Assembly (NCBI GenBank): GCA_910588185.1
Contig: CAJUQR010000005.1
Location: 121,176-185,175 of the forward strand
Length of the DNA: 64,000 nt
Origin: an uncultured Peptostreptococcaceae bacterium
Lineage (GTDB): Bacteria; Bacillota; Clostridia; Peptostreptococcales; Anaerovoracaceae
Direction: 5' to 3'
The translations under genes and the position numbers were made by a program. Within the stretch, counting starts at the first letter, position 1, and every line of letters starts with the position of its first letter. The notes beneath the pieces are model-generated. The model made no database searches. It saw nothing but the letters and a program-made list of their open reading frames with translations, and was not told where the DNA came from. This document shows positions 16,159 to 25,725 of the stretch, one piece after another.

Positions 16159-18168
16159 ATGATTTATATCAATGTGGCTGTAAATAATAAAAGTAAATAT
16201 ATCGATACTCTTTTTACATATAAAACTTGTGAAACAGTGCATGTAGGAGATTTGGTCTTGCTGCCGTTTGGCAAATATAACAGTAAAAAAGAAGCTATAG
16301 TGTGTCAGCTTGTTTCAAGCCCTCAATATGAGGAAGATAAAATCAAAGAGATTTTTCAAGTCACAGAGAGAGAATTTCTTACAGAAGAAATGGTCAAAAC
16401 CGCGCTTTGGATGAAGCAGCGATATGGTATAAAGTATTACGACGCATTTAAATGTTTTACGGTCAAAGGAAAAGATCCTAAAGAAGGCAAGGCCAAAGAA
16501 CCGTACAAAAACATCAAAGGAAGATATAAAAAGCCTGATGCTCTTACCTTTGAACAGCAAAAAGCATTGGAGCAAATAGAAAAAGCTGTGAAATCAGGAG
16601 AGCAAATGAATTTTTTGCTTCATGGAGTTACTGCAAGCGGCAAAACACAACTTTACCTTGAGGCTATAGAAAAGACTATTGCTATAGGAAAAACTGCAAT
16701 AATGCTGGTGCCGGAAATTTCTTTAACAAAACAAGTAATAGAAGTATTTGCCGGCCGATTTGGCAAGGACAATTTAGCCGTATTGCATAGTAAACTTACT
16801 CCCAGGGAAAGATATGATGAATGGAAGAGGATTAAGATAGGAAAAGCTAAGATCGTTGTAGGGGCCAGGATGGGAGTTTTTGCTCCTCTGCAAAATATCG
16901 GCCTTATTGTTATGGACGAAGAACATGAAGGAAGTTATAAAGCTGATATGACCCCTAAATATGATACTGTGGATATAGCTTTAAAACGCCTTGGCTATTA
17001 CAATGGAATATTGCTTTTGGGAAGCGCAACTCCGTCAGTAGTATCATATTCAAGGGTAGAACAAGGAATATATAAGCTTCTTAAACTTGAACATAGATAT
17101 AACAATACTCCTTTGCCATCGGTATCCATAGTGGATATGAGAGCAGAGCTTAAGCAGGGAAATACTTCTATATTCAGCGGAGAACTTTATAGCGGTATTA
17201 GAGAAGAACTGGAAGAGGGAAGGCAAGTTATATTGCTTCAAAATAGAAGGGGATATGCTAATTTTGTTTCTTGCAGAAGCTGCGGCAAAGTTATGAAATG
17301 CCCTGACTGCGGGATTTCGCTTACGTATCATAAAAGCAAAAATAAATTGTTATGTCATTATTGCGGCAAATCTTTTGAGATACCTAAATTTTGTCCTGAG
17401 TGCGAAAGTTCTTATATAAAATATTTTGGGATCGGTACGGAGCAAGTAGAAGAAGCTGTAAACGAATATTTCCCCGGAGTAGAAACGGATAGACTTGATA
17501 TAGATGCACTTAAGACCAGAAAAGATCTGGATAGAATATTAGGAGCCTTTGCAAAGGGTGATACAAAAGTGCTTATAGGAACCCAACTGGTTGCAAAGGG
17601 TCTTGATTTTGATAATGTGGGTTTAGTAGGAGTTATTGCAGCCGATACGACTTTAAATATACCGGATTACAGATCGTCCGAAAGAACCTTTCAGCTGATA
17701 ACGCAGGCCGCAGGACGTGCCGGGCGAGGCGATAGAAGAGGAAGAGTAATTATACAGACTTACGAACCTGATAATTATGCACTTATAAGTGCTGCACATC
17801 ATGATTATGAGGAGTTTTTCAGACAGGAAATACTCTTAAGAGAATTTATGAACTATCCGCCTTTCAGCGATTTGATAATGGTTAACTTTACATCTGAAGA
17901 CGGAGCGTTAGCGGTTTCCTGCGGAGAAAGATGCAAGGCATATATGGAAAACGCATTGAAAGGTGATGAAAAAGTAAATATTCTTTCACCTCAGGTTGCT
18001 TTAAATTTTAAGGGAAAAGACGCTGTAAGATTTTATATATTGATAAAATGTCCTAGGGGAAAGCGCAACGAATATGTGTATTTTCTTGATAATTTTAACA
18101 AGATTATTGTGGAAGAAAAGATTGATTGTAATATGGATATAGATGTTAATCCATATAGTACTTATTGA
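16159..18168 (+). CDS. priA: Primosomal replication restart helicase PriA
   Basis: 3'-5' helicase that reloads the replisome at collapsed forks. The 669-aa protein has the N-terminal DNA-binding domain, Walker A GVTASGKTQ (about 155-163), Walker B MDEEHEGSYK (about 252-261), the zinc-binding insert with paired cysteines (CRSCGKVMKCPDC and CHYCGKSFEIPKFCPEC) and helicase motif QAAGRAGRGDR. It is shorter than the usual 730-800 aa, mainly in the N-terminal and linker regions, but no core motif is missing. First gene of a run ending with rpe. Confidence 0.95.
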   Translation: MIYINVAVNNKSKYIDTLFTYKTCETVHVGDLVLLPFGKYNSKKEAIVCQLVSSPQYEEDKIKEIFQVTEREFLTEEMVKTALWMKQRYGIKYYDAFKCFTVKGKDPKEGKAKEPYKNIKGRYKKPDALTFEQQKALEQIEKAVKSGEQMNFLLHGVTASGKTQLYLEAIEKTIAIGKTAIMLVPEISLTKQVIEVFAGRFGKDNLAVLHSKLTPRERYDEWKRIKIGKAKIVVGARMGVFAPLQNIGLIVMDEEHEGSYKADMTPKYDTVDIALKRLGYYNGILLLGSATPSVVSYSRVEQGIYKLLKLEHRYNNTPLPSVSIVDMRAELKQGNTSIFSGELYSGIREELEEGRQVILLQNRRGYANFVSCRSCGKVMKCPDCGISLTYHKSKNKLLCHYCGKSFEIPKFCPECESSYIKYFGIGTEQVEEAVNEYFPGVETDRLDIDALKTRKDLDRILGAFAKGDTKVLIGTQLVAKGLDFDNVGLVGVIAADTTLNIPDYRSSERTFQLITQAAGRAGRGDRRGRVIIQTYEPDNYALISAAHHDYEEFFRQEILLREFMNYPPFSDLIMVNFTSEDGALAVSCGERCKAYMENALKGDEKVNILSPQVALNFKGKDAVRFYILIKCPRGKRNEYVYFLDNFNKIIVEEKIDCNMDIDVNPYSTY

Positions 18169-18181
18169 TGCGGAGGTAAAT

Positions 18182-18667
18182 ATGGCATTAAGAAATGTTG
18201 TCCTTGAAGGGGACGATATATTGAGAAAACATTGTAGGGAAGTTTCTGAAGTAACTGATAGAATCAGAACTACTATGGAAGATATGCTTGAGACTATGAG
18301 AGATCAGTTCGGTGTAGGCATTGCAGCGCCTCAGGTTGGAGTCATGAGAAGAATGTTTGTTGCAGAGCCTGAACCGGGAAGAGTGTATTATATGATTAAT
18401 CCCGTAATACTTGAGCAAAGCGGAAGTCAAATTGACGATGAAGGGTGTCTGAGCGTTCCCGGAATGATAGGCACTGTAGAAAGACCTGATTATATTAAGA
18501 TTGAAGCTCTTGATTTGGATGGAAATAAGCAAGTATATGAGTTTCATGATTTTGATGCAAGAGTTATGTGTCATGAGAATGATCATCTTGACGGAATATT
18601 GTATATTGATAAAGCTACCAATGTAAGAAACGCATCAGAGGATACTTATTTGGAAGAAGAGCAATAA
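18182..18667 (+). CDS. def: Peptide deformylase
   Basis: Removes the formyl group from nascent N-terminal Met. The 161-aa metalloenzyme contains the three motifs GVGIAAPQVG (about 44-53), EGCLSVPG (about 88-95) and CHENDHLDG (about 129-137) whose Cys and two His bind the metal. ATG 18182 is chosen because GCGGAGG lies 6 nt upstream and the product then begins MALRNVVLEGD as expected. Followed after 19 bp by fmt, the enzyme that supplies formyl-Met-tRNA. Confidence 0.96.
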   Translation: MALRNVVLEGDDILRKHCREVSEVTDRIRTTMEDMLETMRDQFGVGIAAPQVGVMRRMFVAEPEPGRVYYMINPVILEQSGSQIDDEGCLSVPGMIGTVERPDYIKIEALDLDGNKQVYEFHDFDARVMCHENDHLDGILYIDKATNVRNASEDTYLEEEQ

Positions 18668-18686
18668 TAATAGAAGGTGATAATCT

Positions 18687-19616
18687 ATGAAAACAGTTTT
18701 TATGGGGACTCCTGATTTTGCTGCTGATGTGCTTGAACATTTGTATGAAAGCAGCAATGAAGTTTGTATGGTATTTACGCAGCCTGACAGAGCTAAGGAC
18801 AGAGGAAAGAAAGTCCAGTTTACGCCTGTAAAAGAATTGGCGCTTAAACATAATACCATAGTCATTCAGCCTGAAAGAATAAAAAGTAATCAGGAAGTTT
18901 TAGATATTTTAAAAAATGAACAACCTGATATAATAGTGGTCGCTGCTTATGGTCAGATTTTGCCTGAAGAAGTTCTAAATCTGCCCAAATACGGCTGTAT
19001 AAACGTTCATGCATCTCTTTTGCCTAAACTTAGGGGAGCTTCGCCTATTCAAATGTCCATAGTTACAGGTGAAAAAGAGACAGGAGTAACAATTATGCAG
19101 ATGGCAAAAGGCCTTGATACAGGAGATATGCTGTCTTCTGCATCTGTTGAAATAGGAGATCTAAATGCAAGTCAGCTGACAAAAGTCCTTTCAGATTTGG
19201 GAGGACGTCTATTGATTAAAACGATGGATGAAATTGTATCAGGACAGGTTGTTCCAAAAAAACAGGATGACAGCAAAGCTACTTATGCAGGATTAATTTT
19301 AAAAAAAGACGGCGAAATAGATTTTAATAAAACTCCTGAAGAAATAGAAAGGCTGATAAGAGGATTTGATCCATGGCCCGGAGCGTTTTGCCAGTATGAT
19401 GGACAGCCTATGAAGTTTTGGAAAGCAGTGGCTACAGATATTAAAGATAATGCCGTAAACGGTAGTGTTGTTTCAGCGGATAATGAGGGGTTAAAAGTGG
19501 TCTGCGGCGGAAAAGTTCTCATAGTAACAGAACTTCAGGCTCCGGGAAAAAAGAGAATGAAAGCAGGAGATTATTTGAGAGGACATAATATTGCAGAGGG
19601 CACTGTGCTGTATTGA
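18687..19616 (+). CDS. fmt: Methionyl-tRNA formyltransferase
   Basis: Formylates initiator Met-tRNA using 10-formyl-THF. The 309-aa protein has the N-terminal formyltransferase domain with the catalytic signature INVHASLLPKLRGASPI (about 107-123) and the Asp of LDTGDML (about 144), then the C-terminal OB-like tRNA-binding domain (about 205-305). An AGAAGGTGA site precedes the ATG. It is placed between def and a zinc metallopeptidase. Confidence 0.97.
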   Translation: MKTVFMGTPDFAADVLEHLYESSNEVCMVFTQPDRAKDRGKKVQFTPVKELALKHNTIVIQPERIKSNQEVLDILKNEQPDIIVVAAYGQILPEEVLNLPKYGCINVHASLLPKLRGASPIQMSIVTGEKETGVTIMQMAKGLDTGDMLSSASVEIGDLNASQLTKVLSDLGGRLLIKTMDEIVSGQVVPKKQDDSKATYAGLILKKDGEIDFNKTPEEIERLIRGFDPWPGAFCQYDGQPMKFWKAVATDIKDNAVNGSVVSADNEGLKVVCGGKVLIVTELQAPGKKRMKAGDYLRGHNIAEGTVLY

Positions 19617-19639
19617 TGTAAATAAATAGGAGGGATTTT

Positions 19640-20332
19640 ATGCCATATAATGTGTCTGTGATTTTTTTGTTTGCTGCAATAATCATTACAATGATTGCAC
19701 AGGCAAAAGTAAATTCTAATTTTAGAAGATATTCAAAAGTAAGAAATAATAAAGGCATTACAGGAGCAGAAGCTGCCAGAACAGTTCTTGATGCTAATGG
19801 CCTTAATGATGTTAGAATAGAAAAAATAAATGGTAATTTGACAGACCACTATGACCCAAGAAAGAGAGTGCTGAGATTATCTCAGTCTGTATATGGAGTG
19901 AATTCGGTAGCGGCTGTCAGCGTTGCCTGTCACGAAGCCGGACATGCAATACAGCATGCTACGTCATATGCTCCGCTTAAAATAAGAAACAGTATAGTTC
20001 CAATAGTGAATATAGCTTCAAGTTTAAGCTGGATATTGATTATAGTAGGTATAGGTCTTTTATATACCAATTATTATATGGGTGATTTGTTGTTTAATAT
20101 AGGAGTAATTGCCTTTGTTACAGTGATTGCTTTTCATGCCATAACACTGCCTGTGGAGTTTGATGCCAGCAGAAGAGCTCTTAAGCAGATGGAGATGCAA
20201 AATATAATTGATGAAGAGGAAGATAGAGGCGCAAAAAAAGTATTAGGAGCTGCCGCTATGACTTATGTAGCTTCTCTTACAGTTGCAATAGCCAATCTTC
20301 TTAGAATATTGGCGCTGAGAGGAAGAGATTAA
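19640..20332 (+). CDS. Zinc metallopeptidase, YugP family, membrane-bound
   Basis: 230-aa membrane protein with the zinc-binding motif CHEAGHAIQH (about 95-104) and a probable third ligand in the VEFDASRRAL segment (about 173-182). Membrane helices are visible near residues 5-22, 122-143, 147-172 and 204-224. The family (neutral zinc metallopeptidase 2) occurs in the same def-fmt-rsmB gene neighbourhood of many Firmicutes; physiological substrates are unknown. Its stop codon shares the A of the next gene's start. Confidence 0.9.
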   Translation: MPYNVSVIFLFAAIIITMIAQAKVNSNFRRYSKVRNNKGITGAEAARTVLDANGLNDVRIEKINGNLTDHYDPRKRVLRLSQSVYGVNSVAAVSVACHEAGHAIQHATSYAPLKIRNSIVPIVNIASSLSWILIIVGIGLLYTNYYMGDLLFNIGVIAFVTVIAFHAITLPVEFDASRRALKQMEMQNIIDEEEDRGAKKVLGAAAMTYVASLTVAIANLLRILALRGRD

Positions 20333-21606
20333 TGGATCTTAGCAGAAAGACTGCTTTTCAAATACTACTTGAGATAGAAAAAGAAAATTCTTTTTCCAAT
20401 TTGATTATAAACAAATTTATAAATGAAAATAATCCTGATGACACTTCATTTGTAAGGGAGCTTGCATATGGCGTTTTAGAAAATAAAATGTTGCTCGACT
20501 ATTATTTGAATTGTTTGATTCCATCAGGAATAGAGAGAGTAAAAATTAGAGAAAAAGTTCTTTTGAGACTGGGACTTTATCAGCTAATGTTTATGAATAG
20601 CGTTCCCGAATATGCGGCATTGAATGAAACCGTGAATATTGCAAAAAAGGTTTGTAAAGGACGTGAAGGATTTATAAACGGAGTTTTAAGAGGATATCTC
20701 AAAAAGAAAAAGCAAATATCTTTGCCAAGTGATGATTATAAAGAGTATCTTTCCATCAAATATTCTTTTCCCCTGTGGATAATAAATATGTGGGAAGCGC
20801 AATATGGAAGTGACATTTTGGAAAGTCTTTTAAAAGCTTCCAATATGAGAGCAGAACTGTGCATAAGAATAAATCTGACTAAGATAAGTTTGGAAGAGAT
20901 GGAAAGTCGTCTTGACACCCTTGGGTTTAAGACAAGAAGAGGAAAATTCTCAAATAGAGTTTTATACGTTCGAGGCAAATCCCTTATTGATACTAAAGAA
21001 TATAACGATGGATTGTTTTCTGTACAAGATGAAGCGTCAGTTATGGCATGTGAAATATTAAAACCTAAACCACAGGATATGGTTATAGACACTTGTGCGG
21101 CTCCCGGAGGAAAAACATCTGCCATTGCAGAGATGATGAACAATCAGGGAACAATAATTTCATGTGATGTTTATGACCATAAACTTAAACTTATACGAGA
21201 GCAGGCGAAAAGATTAGGAATAGATATAGTAAGTACTAGGCTTATAGACGGTATAAAAGGAGATGACAGCTTTAAAGAAAAGGCTGATTGTGTTTTGGTA
21301 GATGCACCTTGTTCAGGGCTTGGAGTAATACGAAAGAAACCTGAGATAAAGTATAAGTCTTCTGAGGATATTAAAGAACTTATTTGTATACAAAGGCAGA
21401 TTCTTTTTAAATCCTCAGAATATGTAAAGATTGGCGGTACATTGTTATACAGCACATGTACTATAAATAAAAATGAGAATGACAGGCAGATAGAAAATTT
21501 TCTTGAAAGTCACAGGGAATATGAGATAATAGAGAAAAGACAATTCTTACCGACAGATGATGTTGATGGATTTTTTATATGTAAGATGATGAAAAAGGGG
21601 AACTAA
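20332..21606 (+). CDS. rsmB: 16S rRNA (cytosine-5-) methyltransferase RsmB
   Basis: Methylates C967 of 16S rRNA with SAM. The 424-aa protein carries an N-terminal NusB-like RNA-binding domain (about 1-130) and a C-terminal NSUN-type methyltransferase: SAM motif DTCAAPGGKTSA (about 248-259), DAPCSGLG (about 324-331) and the catalytic Cys in STCTINKNEND (about 376-386). Overlaps the preceding gene by 1 bp and is 9 bp from prpC, so strong translational coupling is expected. Confidence 0.95.
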   Translation: MDLSRKTAFQILLEIEKENSFSNLIINKFINENNPDDTSFVRELAYGVLENKMLLDYYLNCLIPSGIERVKIREKVLLRLGLYQLMFMNSVPEYAALNETVNIAKKVCKGREGFINGVLRGYLKKKKQISLPSDDYKEYLSIKYSFPLWIINMWEAQYGSDILESLLKASNMRAELCIRINLTKISLEEMESRLDTLGFKTRRGKFSNRVLYVRGKSLIDTKEYNDGLFSVQDEASVMACEILKPKPQDMVIDTCAAPGGKTSAIAEMMNNQGTIISCDVYDHKLKLIREQAKRLGIDIVSTRLIDGIKGDDSFKEKADCVLVDAPCSGLGVIRKKPEIKYKSSEDIKELICIQRQILFKSSEYVKIGGTLLYSTCTINKNENDRQIENFLESHREYEIIEKRQFLPTDDVDGFFICKMMKKGN

Positions 21607-21615
21607 GGAGGATAT

Positions 21616-22365
21616 ATGGAGGTTGGATTTAAGTCTGATAAAGGACTTAGGAGAAGCAATAATGAAGACGCCTGTTTTATACTGCTTCCGGATAACGTAT
21701 ATTTGGTTGCAGACGGAGTAGGCGGAGGCAATGCGGGAGAAATAGCAAGCAGAACCGCCGTAAGTGAAATTGCCAACTACATAGCGAGTAATCCTATAGA
21801 GAAAGCAACCAATAAGTACGCAGTTGTAAACTATTTGCAGGATTGCCTTGATAAAACCAATGAAAAGATATTTAACCAGGCTTTAAAATACGAAGAAAAC
21901 AAGGGAATGGCTACTACCATTGCCGTAGTATACGCAAAAGAGGGTAGAGCTTATATTGCCAATATAGGGGACAGCAGAGTTTATCTTTATAGGGACGAAG
22001 AACTGACTCAGCTGACAGAAGATCATACTTATGTAAATACTCTGCTTAAGGCCGGTATAATTTCGGAAGAACAAGCGGCCATAGATGACAGAAAAAATGT
22101 AATTACTAAGGCTTTGGGGGCAGATAGTACAGTTGAACCGGATTTTTATCAATTAAATATTATTAAAGGCGATATATTCTTGGTATGTACAGATGGCCTT
22201 TATGATGAGGTAAGTAATCCAGAAATGATAGATATTATAAAAGAAAATGAATCTATGTCAGATATTTGTAATAGAATGATTGAGAAGGCTAACAGCAACG
22301 GGGGACATGACAATATTACAGTTATATGCCTTAGGGTGACGGAGGAAGATATTCATGAGCAATAG
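21616..22365 (+). CDS. prpC: PP2C-family Ser/Thr protein phosphatase PrpC/Stp
   Basis: Metal-dependent phosphatase that reverses PrkC phosphorylation. The 249-aa protein shows PP2C motifs: RRSNNEDAC (about 11-19), VADGVGGGNAGE (about 32-43), ANIGDSRVYLY (about 114-124) and GGHDNITVI (about 231-239), which supply the metal-binding Asp residues. It overlaps prkC by 11 bp, the conserved phosphatase-kinase gene pair of Firmicutes. Confidence 0.95.
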   Translation: MEVGFKSDKGLRRSNNEDACFILLPDNVYLVADGVGGGNAGEIASRTAVSEIANYIASNPIEKATNKYAVVNYLQDCLDKTNEKIFNQALKYEENKGMATTIAVVYAKEGRAYIANIGDSRVYLYRDEELTQLTEDHTYVNTLLKAGIISEEQAAIDDRKNVITKALGADSTVEPDFYQLNIIKGDIFLVCTDGLYDEVSNPEMIDIIKENESMSDICNRMIEKANSNGGHDNITVICLRVTEEDIHEQ

Positions 22366-24124
22366 GCTACTAGTAGGAAGATATGAACTTATAGAAAAAA
22401 TAGGCGAAGGCGGTATGGCTATAGTTTATAAGGCTAAAGACAGACTTTTAAACAGATATGTCGCTATTAAAATTTTGAGACCTGAATTTACTAAGGATGA
22501 GAAATTTATTGAAAACTTCAGAAAAGAGTCACAAGCTGCTGCTGGACTTTCACATCCTAATATTGTTAATGTTTACGATGTAGGCAAAGAAGGAAATATA
22601 CATTTTATAGTGATGGAACTCATAGATGGCAAATCTTTGAGTCAGGTAATAGAAGAAAAAGGCAGGATAGAGTATAAGGAAGCTATAAGTATAACTAAGC
22701 AAGTAGCTTCAGCCTTGGATCTTGCACATAGAAATCAGATTATACATAGAGATGTAAAACCTCATAATATTTTGATTACAAGTTCGGGAACTGCCAAGCT
22801 TGCAGATTTTGGTATAGCAATGGCAGTAAGTAAAGAAAGCATTGCAGAGGGTAAAGAAAAAATAATGGGTTCTGTGCATTATTTTTCTCCTGAGCAGGCA
22901 AGAGGAGCATATGTAGACGAAAGGTCAGACGTATATTCTCTTGGTATAGTGCTTTATGAAATGCTTACAGGAAAGGTGCCTTTTGATGGAGATAATCCGA
23001 TAAGCATTGCTCTCATGCACATAAATGATACGATTCCTCCCGTTTCTGAGAAGGTACATGGTATTCCGCCTCAGCTTGAGAGAGTAATTGCAAAGGCTAC
23101 AGACAAGTATCAAACAAATCGTTATGCCTCGGCAGAAGAAATGATAGAAGATCTTGATAACATAGACTTTATAACTAAAGTAATAGGAAATTCGGCCTTT
23201 ACAGATCGTGGTGAAAGCAAAAAAGTTGAGGACGATGCAGAAGAATATTACAAAGCCTTAGAAGAAAAAAAGACTGTAGATGTTGATCATAAAAAGCCTA
23301 TAAATAAAACTAAAATATTTATAATCGTTGCCGCAGTTATAATTCTCATAGCCGGAGTTGTGGGTCTTGGATTTATGATGGGATGGTTTAGCGGCACAAC
23401 TGATGAGATAGAAGTTCCTAGTTTTACAGGCAAGACTTTAGAAGAGGCTCAGGAAGAGGCTGAAAACCTTGGATTAAAAATAGAAGAGGGCGAGAAAGTA
23501 TATAGCCCTGATCAAGAGGAAGGACTTATAACTTCGCAAAGTCCGAGCGCAGGCTCTAAAGTAGCAGAAGGCAAAGTGATAAAGGTAAATATCAGTCTTG
23601 GTAAAAAGAACGGTGTTGTACCTCGAATAATAGATATGGATTATAAAGAGGCTGAAAGATATCTGGAAAGCTTTGGCTTTGAGCTTGGGCTGGTAAAGCA
23701 GGTAGTAAGTACTAAGCCTGAGGGTACAATCATATCACAGTCCATAAATGCCGGCTCTACTGCGGACGCAGGCACTAAAATTGATATAGAAATAAGCGAC
23801 GGCAAGGGAAAAGAGATGAAAGAAATCCCTTCTGTAATAGGTAAGGATAAGGATACAGCTATAGCTGAGATTGCAGGAGCAGGATTTAAAGTTAACGGAA
23901 GTTTTTCATATGAAGAAAATTCAACTTATGCAAAAAATATTGTTATAAGAATTACAGATTCAAATGGAAATGAACTAAAAGCCGGCAGTGAGCTTGAAGA
24001 AGGTACATCTATAAGCATGGTAATAAGTAAAGGTGTTGAATCTACCGGAGGAGAAGGCGGAAGCGGAAACGGCTCCGGCGGAGATTCGCAAGGCGACGAT
24101 GGTGATTCTTCCGGAGATGAGTAA
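22355..24124 (+). CDS. prkC: PASTA-domain Ser/Thr kinase PrkC/StkP
   Basis: Membrane kinase that senses cell-wall fragments. The 589-aa protein has a cytoplasmic kinase domain (about 1-270; Gly loop IGEGGMAIVY, VAIKIL lysine, catalytic HRDVKPHN, DFG as ADFGIAM), a transmembrane helix (about 318-345), and three extracellular PASTA domains (about 349-418, 419-487, 488-556). The last about 25 residues are a Gly/Ser/Asp-rich tail. A GACGGAGG site lies upstream within prpC. Regulation of division, wall synthesis and spore germination is known for the family. Confidence 0.96.
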   Translation: MSNRLLVGRYELIEKIGEGGMAIVYKAKDRLLNRYVAIKILRPEFTKDEKFIENFRKESQAAAGLSHPNIVNVYDVGKEGNIHFIVMELIDGKSLSQVIEEKGRIEYKEAISITKQVASALDLAHRNQIIHRDVKPHNILITSSGTAKLADFGIAMAVSKESIAEGKEKIMGSVHYFSPEQARGAYVDERSDVYSLGIVLYEMLTGKVPFDGDNPISIALMHINDTIPPVSEKVHGIPPQLERVIAKATDKYQTNRYASAEEMIEDLDNIDFITKVIGNSAFTDRGESKKVEDDAEEYYKALEEKKTVDVDHKKPINKTKIFIIVAAVIILIAGVVGLGFMMGWFSGTTDEIEVPSFTGKTLEEAQEEAENLGLKIEEGEKVYSPDQEEGLITSQSPSAGSKVAEGKVIKVNISLGKKNGVVPRIIDMDYKEAERYLESFGFELGLVKQVVSTKPEGTIISQSINAGSTADAGTKIDIEISDGKGKEMKEIPSVIGKDKDTAIAEIAGAGFKVNGSFSYEENSTYAKNIVIRITDSNGNELKAGSELEEGTSISMVISKGVESTGGEGGSGNGSGGDSQGDDGDSSGDE

Positions 24125-24136
24125 ATATTAAAAAGC

Positions 24137-25009
24137 ATGAGAGGTTTAATTGTAAAGGGAATAGGCGGTTTTTATTATATAAAAACCGCCATTGGAATCA
24201 TAGAAGCAAAAGGCAGAGGTATTTTTAAAAAGCAGGGAATTACTTTGTGTGTAGGTGATGAAGTCGACGTACAAATTATTGATTTTGAGAAGAAAAAGGG
24301 TGTTATCGATAGTATATTACCGAGGAAAAATTCTTTTATAAGGCCGCCTATTGCTAATATAGACTTGTTTTTAGTAGTATTTGCAGCACATAAGCCTGAA
24401 CCTAATTATCCCGTTATAGATAAATTCCTTGTAAATGCTGAATTGCATAATATAGAGCCTATAATATGCATTAACAAATGTGATCTTGCATCTGACGAAG
24501 AGATTACAAAGATAGCAGATATATATAGAGGTGTTTATAATGTAGTGCTTGTAAGCAGTAAGACTGGAATGGGAATAGAGGATCTTAAATCTGTTATACG
24601 TGAAAATAAAGTAGCATTGGCAGGTCCATCAGGTGTAGGAAAATCTTCTATTTTGAATGCACTTCATCCGAGTGCTGATATGGAAACAGGGGAAGTAAGT
24701 CAAAAAACTGAGAGAGGCAGACATACGACAAGACATGTTGAAATATTTCATGTTGACGGAGGCGGTATAATATTTGATACTCCTGGATTTACCTCCCTTG
24801 AAATAAATGACATAGAACCGGAAGAGCTTGCACACTATTATCCTGAATTTGACAAATATCAGGGACAGTGTAAGTTTGATAATTGCAGACATTTAAAAGA
24901 ACCGGGATGCGCTGTAAGAGAAGCAGTATCTACAGGTGAGATACACCAGTTACGATATAAATCGTACATCTATAACGAGGAAGAATTGAAAAAAAAGAAA
25001 AAGTATTGA
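24137..25009 (+). CDS. rsgA: Ribosome small subunit-dependent GTPase RsgA
   Basis: Late 30S assembly factor with a circularly permuted GTPase. The 290-aa protein: N-terminal OB fold (about 1-65), G4 CINKCD (about 111-116), then G1 GPSGVGKSS (about 160-168), G3 DTPGF, and a C-terminal zinc-binding domain (CKFDNCRHLKEPGC, about 246-259). The N-terminus MRGLIVKGIGGFYY fits the family, so ATG 24137 is firm, although I see no Shine-Dalgarno site near it; coupling to prkC, whose stop is 12 bp upstream, may drive initiation. Confidence 0.95.
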   Translation: MRGLIVKGIGGFYYIKTAIGIIEAKGRGIFKKQGITLCVGDEVDVQIIDFEKKKGVIDSILPRKNSFIRPPIANIDLFLVVFAAHKPEPNYPVIDKFLVNAELHNIEPIICINKCDLASDEEITKIADIYRGVYNVVLVSSKTGMGIEDLKSVIRENKVALAGPSGVGKSSILNALHPSADMETGEVSQKTERGRHTTRHVEIFHVDGGGIIFDTPGFTSLEINDIEPEELAHYYPEFDKYQGQCKFDNCRHLKEPGCAVREAVSTGEIHQLRYKSYIYNEEELKKKKKY

Positions 25010-25034
25010 GTTTATCAGGAAAGGTATTGATGAC

Positions 25035-25682
25035 ATGTTTAAGTTAGCCCCATCTATATTATCAGCAGATTTTGCAAATCTTGCATATTCTGTATCTGAA
25101 ATTGAAAAGGGAGGAGCAGATATAATCCATGTTGATGTTATGGATGGACATTTTGTTCCAAATATAAGTTTTGGTTCTAATGTAATGAAAAGCCTTAATA
25201 ATCATACAGATTTAAATTATGATGTTCATCTTATGATTGAAAATCCTGATAATTATATAGATGATTTTGTGACAGATAAGACCGAGTATATTACGGTACA
25301 TCAAGAAGCATGTTTTCATCTTCATAGAACTTTGCAGCACATAAAAAGTTTTGGCATAAAAGCAGGAGTATCTATTAATCCTGCTACTCCAGTATCTGTT
25401 CTTGAAGATATACTTGCAGATTTAGATTTAGTTTTGATAATGTCTGTTAATCCAGGATTTGGAGGCCAAAAATTTATAGATTCTTCTCTTAAAAAGATAA
25501 AGCAACTGGACAAGCTGAGGAATGAACAAAATTTAGATTTTATTATTGAAGTTGACGGGGGAGTTACTCTTGATAATGCAGGCACTATATTAAAAGCAGG
25601 TGCTGATATGCTTGTGGCCGGTTCAGCAGTGTTTGGTGCACAAAATATACAGACAAGGATTAAAGAGTTCAAAAGTTTATAA
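25035..25682 (+). CDS. rpe: Ribulose-phosphate 3-epimerase
   Basis: Pentose phosphate enzyme interconverting ribulose-5-P and xylulose-5-P. The 215-aa TIM barrel shows LAPSILSADFANL at the N-terminus, VDVMDGHFVPNISFG (metal His and catalytic Asp), VHLMIENP, SVNPGFGGQKFI and EVDGGVTLDNA. Last gene of the priA-rpe run; placed after rsgA as in many Firmicutes, and followed by a strong terminator. Confidence 0.97.
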   Translation: MFKLAPSILSADFANLAYSVSEIEKGGADIIHVDVMDGHFVPNISFGSNVMKSLNNHTDLNYDVHLMIENPDNYIDDFVTDKTEYITVHQEACFHLHRTLQHIKSFGIKAGVSINPATPVSVLEDILADLDLVLIMSVNPGFGGQKFIDSSLKKIKQLDKLRNEQNLDFIIEVDGGVTLDNAGTILKAGADMLVAGSAVFGAQNIQTRIKEFKSL

Positions 25683-25688
25683 ACAATT

Positions 25689-25725
25689 AAAAAGGAGATG
25701 CTCATATCAAGCATCTCCTTTTTGT
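25689..25725. terminator. Bidirectional terminator between rpe and the PBP gene
   Basis: A perfect 14-bp stem pairs 25689-25702 with 25710-25723 around a 7-nt loop, flanked by A and T runs so that it works in both directions. Confidence 0.95.

Noticed and set aside
18143..18181. Upstream extension of the def reading frame
   Set aside because: It lies within priA, lacks a ribosome site, and the product from ATG 18182 begins like known peptide deformylases.
23400..24020. Internal repeats within prkC as a tandem repeat array
   Set aside because: They are the three PASTA domains expected in this kinase.
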